Assembly: GCF_000143535.2 (NCBI RefSeq)
Contig: NC_037315.1
Coordinates: 310,001 to 374,000, forward strand
DNA: 64,000 bases
Direction: 5' to 3'
DNA from: Botrytis cinerea B05.10
Lineage: Eukaryota; Ascomycota; Leotiomycetes; Helotiales; Sclerotiniaceae
Position numbers and translations under genes: made by a program
Notes under the pieces: model-generated
The model's database searches: none
Seen by the model: the letters and a program-made list of their open reading frames with translations, nothing else
Told to the model about the DNA's origin: nothing
In this document: one piece after another, positions 1-11,225 of the stretch
How positions within the stretch are numbered: the first letter of the stretch is position 1
How the letters are laid out: every line of letters starts with the position of its first letter

Positions 1-1093
1 TCATGATTGTATCCATGATTGCTGCTGTTACCAGAAATGGAGGTTGGAAGTCGAGTTTAATTGTGGAAGAGAATAAATAAACAATAAAGGATGTTGAGAA
101 AATGATTGTTGTTGGAGGTCGGGACTTGGAAGTAAAGTAATGGGGTAAGGGTGGTCCGAACTGGACATAATATTCACTTTGTTATTAATCTCTCTTTCCT
201 ATCCCGTGATAAAATAAACCTGCTCTTGCGGCCTACAAGGAAAAGAGTGAATGTGCAAAGAAGTAAAATGAACGTAAATAATCGGAGGTGTTTTATGAAT
301 ATGAATATGGATATGAATACAACGTAGAAAGTGTACAGATTACTATACTTCATGCTAGTATCAACTTGGCTATAGATATACACACATATATATATATACA
401 AACCGGTTATGAACAAGAGATTTACTGCATTCACTCCCATCAACAGGAGAAACTCTCCATTGCTGTGAGATATTCCACCCATCACAGACCCGACTTCTGA
501 ATTGGTGAATTGGTGAATTGGTTATGAGCAATAATAAATATGAAATAGAATAGACACTGTTCTTGTCTGCTACTATTGCATTGCACAGATCCTGCTAGAT
601 CTACAAAGGCTCACAAGGGATCTGTTATTGAATTGAATACTCACAGCCTAGTGTTATTTGCCCTCGATCTCTACACTCCTTCAGTCCAATCTCTTCTCTC
701 CCTCCTTTCATCTCTCCCATGACTCAATATTTTAAACCAGAGTCCAAAATGTCTTCATCTGCAACCATGACAGTGAGACCACCGAGCTGCTAAACTTCTG
801 CTAGGAAGACTTGAAAGGTTGTTGGTTCATCAAGTGCCAAAACAGAAGTCGATTCTATCCAATCATTTTGATCCACGGGTGGCTAGGGGCTTTCTCATAA
901 TAAGTAGTGATCTGTACTTTTTTATTCTTGAACCAGATGTAGAGCCCACATGCTCATTGCCATGAATTGCAAGATAAAGGGTCTGTCTACAACACATGAA
1001 AAAGATTTTGTGGATAATCATACAATCATCAAAGCAGCTAATTCGATTTGATACCCAGTGTCATCCTTCTAGTGGAAGCTGTCAAATAATCAT
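1..1093. other. intergenic, no supported gene
   Basis: Only short, unconserved-looking open frames occur here, and the sequence has low-complexity AT stretches such as a TATATA run near 385-400. It holds the downstream flank of the Asteroid-type gene. I see no RNA gene or repeat that I can support. Confidence 0.5.
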
Positions 1094-2986
1094 TCACCAA
1101 TCAGTACCCAATACATCAAATGGATTTGTTGGTTTTTTGTTTGCTGTACCAGTCTTATTCGAGTTGTCCCGCTTCCGTTTCTTCTTTTGCTTAGAAACTT
1201 CCGCAGAAGTGGCAGTAGATATTCCAATCTTTTGACTCGAATCTCCGAGAATCGTTTCTTTCATAGTCCTTAAGATGGAGTCCATTTTTTCGAGCCCATT
1301 GAGATCACTGAGACATGGCAGGTTTTGAAGCATATCATTTAGTTGCAGCAGTGGTAGAGGAACCGAGTTACGGCCACCAATAAGAGTCAAAAAGGTTATC
1401 ATCTGCTTCAAGATTCTGAAAGAGTAATGAGATCCTTGAATCTGGGCCATGACATGTATCATATCCCAATCCCAGTCACTCGTCTTACGGATAGTGTCAT
1501 CTGGGTCTGAGATTTGGAGTCCAGCCAAAACTTTTTTACCCAGGCTTACTTTGTCTATTGACTCCGACCACTCGGCATCTTGTGCGAATGAGATCGAGGT
1601 CCAGTGATCAGCAACGGATTGCCCCTTGTGCTTGGACCGTGTCTCGTGCAGGAAGTTTATAACTTCAATGCAAGCCTCTGAAATGTCTGAGGCACTTGGA
1701 ATTTCCCACTCTCTCCCGCGAGAAGCATTGGCTTGTCGTTTATTCTCAAAAACGGAGGTCGTCCTCTCTTCGACTGGAAGTAGTAAATTGATGCAACCAT
1801 ATGCCAGTTGTCGGATAGATGTGGACATCTCCCAAGCATTGGTTCGAGATGGGGAATCAATGAGAAATGGAAGAAAGACGTTGATGTTATTTGCACCATC
1901 CTTGGAGCCGCTTGAAGAATGGAAAAGACCAAGACATTTCATGAAATAAGGAAACTGAAGAACATACTCACAAATACGAGGATCGAGGACTTGCAGAGCA
2001 GCCTTTACTACAGAAGGTTTCAGCAGCTCCGAACCGAGAGTGACTACATCAATATCCACTGGCAAATACTCTTTCACAAAGTCTTGATACATGTTTTGGT
2101 GCTGATTTATGGCGGTTAACGCAATGGCTTGCTTCAGCAACTTCGAAAAGCTACCATGGCAATCCATGAAAATTTCAAAAGCAAGAGCACGAATACCATA
2201 TGAAGGTGGAAGGCCTAATCGCTTGATGATGGATCCAGCATGGAATATTTGGGACTGTAACGTCCATGAATCGGCCGTGGATGAAACTTCAACATCTTGA
2301 AAGAAGCTTACGGAACTGTCGGTGCCTATTTCATGGACGAGCAGATCAGAATCGCCAGTGAGAATGGTTCCACCATATCGGCTAACATAGCTGGCACAAT
2401 ATGTATCCGCTTCCCCAGGAACAATCGCGACAAGATGTTTGTATTTGCTAGAATTCTGTAGAGCCTCGATTATGGCAGGTACGAGAAAGGATGATGCTGG
2501 AAGCTTTGTAAAGTTGGGACGCTGGGGAGAAAAGGCGAAAGGAAATGATGTAGATGTAGTTCGGTTTGTTGATGATAGTCGGTATCTCAAGCCAGACGCA
2601 TACTCCTTGTGATATTTCTCCAGTTGCTGTGTGTTTCGGTTCAGCCTTTGGTAACGAACATCTAATTTGGCTGGGGGTAGGCGTCCATCAAAGTATATCC
2701 TTTTCCTGATACACGTCAACACAACGAACACAGGCGTATAATCCTGTTGAACTCACACCGCAGCACCACTCCTTTCGAGGCCGTCCAGCCATGCCAACAC
2801 GGTCTCCCCAAGCTCTTTATACGACGGGTTTGCCTCAAAGTAGTTTCCCGCAGACTTTTTCGTACCTAAACATATGTGATAGATATGATATGCCAAACCT
2901 GGGCCGTCAATCACAATATCTTTGCCCTTCAACGAATCAAGCGTTGCATAAGGGCGTAAGAATGTTGTTAGATGTGGGATTCCCAT
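1094..2986 (-). CDS. Asteroid-type XPG/FEN1-fold protein
   Basis: Two exons, 2986-2757 and 2705-1094, are joined across a 51-bp intron with a GTGAGT donor and CAG acceptor, giving about 613 residues. The start was chosen because MGIPHLTTFL is the XPG N-terminal signature. An upstream in-frame extension is only the repeat in the leader. The XPG-I region contains VPGEADTYCASYVSRYGG followed by TGDSDLLVHE, the acidic metal-site pattern of the FEN1/XPG nuclease fold. The rest is long and poorly conserved, ending in a Lys/Arg-rich tail that looks like a nuclear signal. Family knowledge: fungal Asteroid-domain proteins keep the XPG fold but their substrates are mostly unknown. It is divergent from the PRPP synthetase gene, with about 320 bp between the starts. 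Confidence 0.85.
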
Positions 2987-3138
2987 TGCTTCAACGGCGA
3001 CAACAATGCTTGTGCTGTTTGGTTGTACTAATCGACTGATAGATCTGACTCCAGATGTTTGTAATGAGTGAAGTGAGTCCTGTTGCGAGTGAGGCTTGAG
3101 TGAAGGAATAATAAATTTTGGTGAAGGGATGAACATTT

Positions 3139-3165
3139 GATTTCATTGATTTCATTGATTTCATT
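3139..3165. repeat. three 9-bp GATTTCATT repeats
   Basis: Three perfect tandem copies of GATTTCATT lie in the short divergent promoter, upstream of the Asteroid-type start. Read on the minus strand they would encode Lys-Ser-Met repeats, which is another reason not to extend that gene upstream. Confidence 0.8.
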
Positions 3166-3307
3166 GATTGACTGATTCCCCAAATTTCAGCCCAAACCCC
3201 CGCTAGTGCAATCAACCCCACTACATATCCTGGATCTCTCGCCAAAACTTTTTCTTTTCTTCTCGACATTGAAAAAGCATCTCCAACCAAAAAATACATC
3301 AATCAAG

Positions 3308-4992
3308 ATGCGCAATACACTCATCTTCGCCGGCAGCTCATGCCCAAAGCTTACAGATCAAATATGTACGAACTTGGGAATGGCTTCGGCCCCAGTCGAG
3401 CTTACGCAGTTCGCAAATGTACTGTTTCTCACCTCCCAGAGAAGCAAGCTATTTGGCTAATAAATCCTAGGGGGAGACAAGCGTCAAGATCATGACGAGC
3501 ATTCGAGAGAAGGATGTGTTCGTCGTTCAATCGGGCAGTTCTAAGATAAACGATAGTATCATGGAGCTTTTGATCATGATATCTGCTTGCAAAGGAGGAT
3601 CTGCAAACAAAATCACAGGTTCGTGCGCCGAATCCTATCTGGTATCGTCGCAAGACTCATCTGCTAACTTCTACAGCTGTTCTGCCATACTTCCCGTATA
3701 GTAGACAATCGAAGAAGAAGTCACACCGAGGAGCTATCACTGCTCGTATGCTCGCAAATCTCCTACATGTTGCAGGGATCAATCATGTCATTACCGTCGA
3801 TCTCCACGCTTCACAAATGCAAGGCTTCTTCAAATGTCCTGTCGATAATCTCCACGCGGAACCATTGATTGCGCGTTGGATTCGGCGCAATGTGCAGGAG
3901 TGGAATGAAGCCGTTTGCGTTTCGAAGAATGCTGGCGGCACCAAGAGAGTAACATCTCTAGCAGATGCTCTGAAGCTCAATTTCGGAATGGTCACGACCG
4001 ACAGAAGACGAACCCCCGCAAATATGTCAATGAGTATGATCATGAATCAAATTGAAAACTCTACAGGCGAAGATTTGCATGCAGATATCAACAAGCTACA
4101 TGTTGGCGCAGCGGAAGAAGAGACAGCAGATCAGCCTAAACATGACGGAGAAGCAGACCTTACCTCTTCAGTGTTACTGGACGGCGATTCAGTCTCGCAT
4201 CAGACAAGAGCCCGTCAAGATAGCCATCCCTCTCCACCACAACGTCTGCACAATGCGCCATCGGCTATCAGATCTGGGCATCGAAATTCTGTTGGAGCAT
4301 CATCGCCTTTGATACGAGCACACACAACCCCCGCACCAAGATCTACACCTGTCGATGAAGCGATAGAAGCACAATATACTGATGAGCGTGCTCGAGAGGT
4401 CACCCATGGTCGATTAGTTCAAGGTCACATCGTTTCAGATGACTACCCTTCACCTACACAATCTGCGATGTCATCTTCATTGATTCTCGAACGTCCTGAA
4501 GATGATCCCATGTCAATTTCTATGGCATCTTCAATCTTTAATCCTGAGCCACACGCACTTGGTGGAACAGCAGACGCTGCTGGTGATGCATCAGATGAGG
4601 AGGAAGAAGGATTTAAAGACCCGGGTCTCGAACAGATGATTACATTAGTAGGGGATGTTCGAAACCGTACCGTCTTCATCGTTGATGATATGATTGATAA
4701 GGCTGGCAGCTGGATTGCTGCAGCTGAAACAGTCGTCAAACGTGGTGGTGCCAAAAAGGTCTACTGTATTGCTACGCACGGCCTCTTTGGAGGAAATGCC
4801 CTTGAAGAACTCCAAAACTGTGACTGTATCAACAATATTGTCGTTACAAACTCATTCCCTATCCCACCAGAAAAAGCAAAAGATGCAAAGAAGTTGCAAA
4901 TTTTAGATTTATCGAAGCTGCTCTCCGAGGCCATCAGAAGGAATCATTATGGAGAATCTATTTCTGCTCTTTTTACACATTCTAGCGATTAG
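3308..4992 (+). CDS. ribose-phosphate pyrophosphokinase, Prs1/Prs5-like with long insertion
   Basis: Three exons (3308-3418, 3471-3618, 3677-4992) give about 524 residues. The enzyme makes PRPP from ribose 5-phosphate and ATP for purine, pyrimidine, His and Trp synthesis in the cytosol. Visible family signatures are the N-terminal FAGSSCPKL, FANGETSVKI, VDLHASQMQGFF, and the C-terminal PRPP-binding loop VFIVDDMIDKAGSW. Between TTDRRR (about residue 195) and that loop (about 415) sits roughly 210 residues of Ser/Asp-rich, apparently disordered sequence. Known yeast Prs1 and Prs5 also carry non-homologous insertions, and Prs5 links PRPP synthesis to cell-wall integrity signalling. By length and insertion this is a Prs1/Prs5 type rather than a short Prs2-4 type. 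Which of the two cannot be settled by eye. Confidence 0.93.
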
Positions 4993-5902
4993 ATTTCTGG
5001 TTTACGATCATATGATTAATATCAAAATCAATCTGCAATTTGCTATATTCGAAAATTAATACCCATAGCGTGGCGTACGGTAGCGGAAAGACGGAAAGGA
5101 TTATGACTGAGTAAATTGCTAATTAGCAAACGGGACGGAATTGCATTTTCTTGGAAAGAGAATTAACGGCGGCGCAAATCTATAGAACCGGGTGTTCTCC
5201 ATCGTCTCGTCCTTGAGTCCTTCAGGTGCAGTGATACATTTTGATATTGTTATCCTAAGTATATCTCTTTTTTTACTGTTCCTTCATCCCAATTTTCTTT
5301 TCTCGCGTTCATTCTGAAGTGTTGATGATTAATCTACACGGGAATGTTTCCAACTCTTACCCGAGTTTCCCTATATCTTTTGCATTATCGTTTTCCTCAT
5401 TCCCTCTATCTCTTGATAGATACAATACCCAGCGATGCGATCTATAGTGGTCGCAGGGGCATACCTTTCCTCTAGAAAGATGTCCTTAACGGAGCGTTGG
5501 TAGATTAAACACAACCTTGATATATCTATAGTTGCTTTTGTAACTGGTATGGAGAGACGATAATTGAAGGTGCTTTATTGAAATACGATCGACAAAGGGC
5601 TGAGAAATTTTCGAACATATGGCTATTTGTGTGCAATAGATATTGCGTTGGGGATCAGATAGAATTGGGGTGGTAGTATGGATTTAGTAGATAGACATAC
5701 TTGAGGATTTATGAGAAATGTAATAAAAATATTGATATGTCCCAATTGTCACACACATCACTGTTAAGAGAGCATCGAAGTTAGATGATCAGTGAACATA
5801 CATATACATCTAACTACGTTCTACAGTATATAGTTGCTTATTTACAACATTGTGCAGTGTCATGTCTCATCTGAATTCTGTACATGCAGTACTACCCTTC
5901 CA
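4993..5902. other. intergenic between PRS gene and qutG 3' end
   Basis: This is a 910-bp stretch without a convincing open frame. It contains the 3' flanks of two converging genes and pyrimidine-rich runs. No repeat or RNA gene was recognised. Confidence 0.5.
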
Positions 5903-7401
5903 CTAAGCTCCAGGACGAGAGTAATCCAATGCCTCCACTCTCTTCCATACTTCTCTCACTACACGCTCTTGTTGTTGTCTTCCTGTTTCGGTGGGTGTAT
6001 CGCCTGCTGGTCTAGATGGGGAAAGGATTATTAGTATTAAAGCTCTTTCTACTAAATTGGTGAAATACGAGGTGGATGGAGATGGATTTCTTGGGGGGTT
6101 ACTGAGAGAGTGAACATACCTAATAGCTAAGTACAATCGACTACCCAATTTCACTTCTTGGATAGGATCGGTTTCGGGATTGGCAGGAGGATTCGCGGTG
6201 GTTATTAAACCGCCGGCTTCGCGGAGAATACAAATGCCTGCTGCTACGTCCCTGGAGTGTGTGTTAGTTGGTGTAGAAGGTAGAGAAATAAATTGAATGG
6301 ATGAACGAACCATTCCCAACAACCTCCCTCCCACCAAATGTCGAAAGCTCCGGTTGCTGTGTATGCCAAATCCATCGTTGCACTAAACATCGCACCGGTA
6401 TTAGTATTCTATTTTTTAATCCTCTATACCAAGAAAGAAAGAAAACTGGGGGAAAAAGTCACTCACCTCCCCAAACTCCTCACTCCGTGAACCATTCCTC
6501 CTTTTCCACCTCTGCCCCCGATCTCAGTAGCCAGATTCACAAAACTGTTAATCTTCTTTCTCAGATTTCCTCCCTCAAAGTCCCTCCTATCCTTTCCCCA
6601 CTCACAACTAAACGTACAACCCTTTGGCGCCTCTTTTCCCAGAGGCTTCCCCTTTACATACGGCAACTTTCTCTTTCTCTTCAAACTTCCAGCGCCGGAA
6701 TTGGAACCCCCTGATGAAATCTCTTCACTAGCTCCCACATGATCGTTTTCCCACGCGCCGTGTCCGGCTAAAGCGGAATAAGAAACATCGAGCACAGGGG
6801 CGTAGATGACTCCGATAATGGGGATGCCGTTGATACAAAAGGCAATGGAGATGCAGAACATAGGGAATAGATGGGTGTAATTAACTGTTCCATCGAGAGG
6901 GTCCACAATCCAGGTAGGCGCGGCATCAACGAGGTATTGTTTGGAAGAGCCGGAGGAATAGGTTTCTTCTCCGATGAATCTGGATTTTTGGTAAGTGAAG
7001 ATCCATTTTGGAAAGGGACACGGGGAAAGTATAAGGAAACGAATAAGAGAGGAAAGATTTACTTATGTGAAGGGTATCGACTTAATATCTCATGCTTAAC
7101 AAATGCTTCAACATCTAGTCATTCCACGTGATTAGCATATCTCTTTCAATCTCACCATCCTGACGCACCAGATGGGCGTGTTCACCCCCCTCGTTACCCA
7201 GCGGCAAAGACTTCAAGACATACCCAAATCAGTCTGTGTAACAATGTCCACCGCATTCATTTTTTCCTCCTCCTTCCCCCCCTCATCCCCCTGACATCTC
7301 TTCTCTACGCCCTCCATCAATATTTTGCCTGCCCTCCTCCCCAAGTCCAACGCGAACGCGTAGATCTCCTGGAGTTCTTCATCTGAAATCTTGTCGGCCA
7401 T
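5903..7401 (-). CDS. qutG: inositol-monophosphatase-like quinate-cluster protein QutG
   Basis: Six exons (7401-7224, 7114-7063, 6979-6467, 6382-6311, 6251-6120, 6011-5903) give about 351 residues. IMPase metal-site motifs are all present: GEET (about 80-83), VDPLDGTVN (Asp103 and Asp106), and WEGGCWEWDVAAG with Asp273. Family knowledge: QutG in Aspergillus and Qa-x in Neurospora are members of the quinate clusters whose substrate is not established. A phosphatase acting on a quinate-related or inositol phosphate is only a guess. A basic insert (GSLKRKRKLPYVKGK) lies in the middle of the protein. All three metal ligands are kept, so catalysis is plausible. The gene is transcribed in the same direction as qutB, 567 bp downstream of it. 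Confidence 0.93.
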
Positions 7402-7968
7402 TTTGTTGTTTGTTATCCTTTGGATATCAATAGGTGTTCAAAATACACCGGAGGAAACTTGTTGCTGGATGGCTCACAGGAAAGAGGCTCAGATATGAGT
7501 AGGCAGGCACACGGATGAGTAAGACTTGATAGGTCTGATGGTGGGGTTGTATCAGGAAGGATTGGATTGGATTGGAGGCCGATGATAGGCGTGGTGAAGC
7601 GTAGTAGTGGGGTTGTGTAGTGGGGGTTTTTCATGCTGATCAAATAGATATCGAGAGGTCCGTCGATCAGTGAGTGATGTTTATTTGGAGATTTACAAAT
7701 GCAATTCGGATCCGAACAGGAAATCTCATTCTATGAGGAAGTAGAAGTATCATTTTAGATAGGCGGTTTGGAGAGAAACAAACTTGGATGTTCCAAATTG
7801 AGTTTATTGCTCGAGTAACCTATAATCTATCCTAATTTTACATACAGCTTATGCAACCATTTACATTCTAACCACAAATTCGTATCACGTTTCTAAATAG
7901 CCCAAATCGGTACGCCTAATCGTAGCTTCTCTCGCACTCCAGTCTTACACATGCGTTTAACCTGGACA
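7402..7968. other. qutB-qutG intergenic spacer
   Basis: This spacer holds the qutB 3' flank and the qutG promoter. On the minus strand a GGATAA core occurs about 15-20 bp before the qutG start, which is half of a QUTA-type operator at most. The short frame at 7413-7643 has no family features. Confidence 0.5.
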
Positions 7969-9197
7969 TCACGAACTCGCGTGCTTGGCCCTGTCATTCG
8001 CTAATTTCGCCAAAACAACAGTCCTTACCTCCTTTACCGGTAACTGTTCAAGCTCAACACCCAGCCAAACCTTATCTTGCTCCAACCCCTGGTTGATCAT
8101 CGCTTCGACACCTCCTACTACCTGCCATCCAGCCTTTGCGGACAGTGCTGCAATCTGTGTATCCGGACTTGGATGGTAACACATTTCCAGGATGACTCCC
8201 TTTTCTCCCTCTTTCCCCAAGAATTCTGTAATGATTCCTCGCGCTCTATGTTCATCATCCGATATTGGTGTGAAATCCGGAATTGCAGAGATGATGACCG
8301 TGGGTGCTGCTAATGCCTTCGCTTGTTCTACCGACTCGATGTACAGTAAGTTGTCGCCAAATCCGTTACTACTGCACTCTGCAATTACGGCGTCGCACTC
8401 GGATTTATCGCGATTGACCATATATACAGTTTCACAGCCGAGGAATTTCTTCAATGCGTAGACGGCTGCTCGACAGGTTCCTCCACCTCCAATAACCATA
8501 CCTGCTGAACCTTTTATTCTCGATATTGTTGATGCGGATGCATTTTGAAGGATGGCTTCGCGAACACCAATACAATCGGTATTTGTTCCGCAAAGAATCT
8601 TCTCGCCGGTGGGAGATGTGCGATGGTAAATAGTATTGATGGCACCAATGGCAGCGCCCTCTGGTGTAAGCTGGTCGAGGTATGGGATGATGGCTACTTT
8701 GAAGGGCATGGTTACGGAAGCGCCGAGAAATTTGGGGTTTTTGGTGAGTTCGATACAATCTTTGAGGGTTTGAGTCTCATATAGAAATTGGAGATAGTTG
8801 AGGTTTAGAGAGCGGAAGATTGTGCCATGGACTGGTGGTGGGATCAATGATCAGCTGAAGGTCTAGGAGGTAGATGAGGGGGGTAATTGTGAAAGACATT
8901 GTAACAGTAAAGCGTGAAATTTCTAAGTGATGGATGAATGCTCTCTCGAACATGGCAAACTTTGGGGGTTTGGGGATATGTCTCCATGGGAGTGATGCTT
9001 CATGAAGAATAGCTATGAGGCAGATGATGTGATGGAAGACTCAAGGATCAAAACTTACATAGAGGGGAGAGAGAATGAGCAATTGGATACCCAAACAGGT
9101 ACGCAACTCGATCCTGGTTGGAGATATCCGGGGGCGGGGTCTCCATCATTGCGGAGGGAATAGTGGCGTCAACGGTGCTGGTGATTGTTTGTGACAT
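7969..9197 (-). CDS. qutB: quinate/shikimate 5-dehydrogenase QutB (Qa-3)
   Basis: Two exons (9197-9059 and 8831-7969) flank a 227-bp intron and encode about 333 residues, close to the usual fungal QutB length. It oxidises quinate to 3-dehydroquinate (or shikimate to dehydroshikimate), the first catabolic step. Visible residues: substrate loop HSLSPLF (41-47), TMPFK with the conserved Lys91, Asn112 in GAINT, Asp132 in GTNTDCIG, the dinucleotide motif VIGGGGTCRAAVYAL (about 159-173) and a C-terminal EAMINQGLEQ. The spliced junction gives HSLSPLFHGT, the continuous family motif, which fixes the intron. Biosynthetic shikimate dehydrogenase in fungi is part of AROM, so a free-standing copy beside qutD points to catabolism. 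It is divergent from qutD across a 2-kb promoter. Confidence 0.95.
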
Positions 9198-11225
9198 GGC
9201 TGCAGATAAAACTTAGTATTCAACAATATGTTGCAACTCGAATCGTATGTCCAAAAAGAGATGAGTTCTAATGTGAGAAAGGTTATAATGAATTGGAATT
9301 TGGAAAGATGAGGAAATGAATGGGAGCGGAAAAGTTATTTCGAGAGGTAACCGAGGAAGATGGAGCTTTTGAAATCGTGGAGATTTCTAGTTGCGGAGAA
9401 GAGCAAAGATCAAACAAACAAATCAATGGGAAAGGAATTGTATTCTCTATGAGCCAAGTCTCGGGGTCAAATGGCATTAGCCCGTGAGCAGTCTAATCAA
9501 ACTTATACTTTGTCCAGCTAATTGGTTTGATGACAATTGCGTACGTCTTGACCTGTAAGATGCTCTGCGACGTGCGGAAATACATATACGCGTCGCAAAT
9601 TCACAATCTGGAAAGTTTAAGCACAACCCCACCAAGTTTTGTACACACCATGCACAGTTTCATGCTTCCCATAGATTTGTTTTGGATGAGATCTGATTTG
9701 TGAAATCAGAACCCTATTCTTCGGTCAACCCGCAAATTTCTTTAGCCGTCCGTGAGCACTAGGAACGATCCCACACGACGTGGGGTAGGGTTTGGCCCAA
9801 TTGAACCAATGATTAGTTAGAAGCCCCTTGTCGTAAATATTTAAGCGACGGCACCGTACATTTCAGCGACAGGTTACTATTTGAGGTTAGCCTTTCCGAA
9901 AGAATCATTTCTTAGCTGCGTTTCCTTACAATTGGGTCGGAGCTTCCAGTTTGTTGTCTCCGCCATCAACGTCTCAAGGTTTAGAGCAAAGCTGTAGCTA
10001 AGAACAAAAGGCTTGCTTAAATGTCTTGGAGTGGCGCTGTTGGCTGAAGGGAGGTGAATTCGTGCAAGAACAAGTGATTCAGAAAGCCATGGCATCAAAA
10101 TATGCCGGGTAAATGTTTTGGGGGGTAAACATCTCCAGATATTGTCATGTTGCAGTACACAACGAAAAATATTGATGCTTGGGCTGCAAGTTGCAGCACA
10201 TAATCGTTATCGGGACGTCCAGATTGATTCGTGTTTTCTCAAGATTATCAGCATCAACATTCCTTCTTTTCTTGACGTTTAAATTAAATAGAACATGCAT
10301 TTAAGGGGGCAAATTCCCCCGCTGATTCCCCATGGGGAGAGCTTCCATGGGAGCCCTTTCCACGTGCTAACCAGGTCGATCGCCAATCATGTTCGTCGAT
10401 AGCACCCAAAAAATAAATGGAAAAGATCTTTCCCCTCAATCTTGAGATTCTTTTCCGGGTCTCCCACAATCTATCATTTTCCCCATCATGTTCTTCATCT
10501 CAGAAACTAGTCTATTCCTGAAATCAACTAGTAAGATACCACCAAACCGGCCAAATCCCAATCTTTAGTGCATGATGGCTTCCAAAGGCACTCATTCGCG
10601 TGCCAAATACTCTTCCCCTTTCCACCCCGTGGCTTTCGAGATGCGGAGCCTAAGCTAGGTCCTCCCTCGTGTGCCATCCAAGCTTCCCCACCCACAACCA
10701 AAAAGTAAGGTCATTTTGACTTTTGGCATTAGCATTGGCACAGCATTCGCCGCGCACGGAATATGAAAACTTGCCAAGACACACACCAAAATGGACATGA
10801 ATCTTCATTCTACCCCAGAATACAGTCCATACTTCCTTGTCCAGTCCCAGAGAACGGAGCCGTAAGCGTGGCCAAAGTAAGTTCTGGATTGCCATCAAAT
10901 TTTGAAGATCCACCATACCAAGTGTTATCTGGATTTTCTACTTATAAAATGGGTGTTCCGTTACGAGTTGTCTTTTTCATCTCATCATCTTTACTTTCTT
11001 CTATCTCTTCCCACATAAACAACTCGATTGTCAAGAATATCCAGTGATTTTTGGCGATTTTATTGAAGTTGCGATACCTCAATCCTACATTGCAGTTGAG
11101 CGGGTCCAAGGGTTCAAGCTTGTGACTCACGTTACATCGAAGAATTTTTCTTCACGACGCCAAGGAATTGTGCGAAATCAGAAACCTCGAAAATTTGGAA
11201 GTGTCGAAATAGACAATCGTTCAAG
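9198..11225. promoter_or_regulatory. qutB-qutD divergent promoter region
   Basis: This 2.0-kb non-coding stretch lies between the starts of qutB (leftward) and qutD (rightward). Such shared promoters in the known qut/qa clusters carry activator sites. Several short open frames here lack start context or family features and are not called. The only candidate sites I can point to are the two GGGTAA half-sites at 10107 and 10123. Confidence 0.6.
10107..10132 (+). promoter_or_regulatory. two tandem QUTA/QA-1F-like half-sites
   Basis: GGGTAAATGTTT (10107-10118) and GGGTAAACAT (10123-10132) each fit the left part of the 16-bp QA-1F/QUTA consensus as I remember it (GGRTAARYRYTTATCC). The inverted right half is missing in both. 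They are spaced 16 bp start to start, on the same strand, midway in the qutB-qutD promoter. Binding is inferred only. Confidence 0.35.

Noticed and set aside
2987..3136. upstream extension of the Asteroid-type protein
   Set aside because: The extra 50 residues precede the universal XPG N-terminus MGIPHL, which must be near the start of the mature fold.
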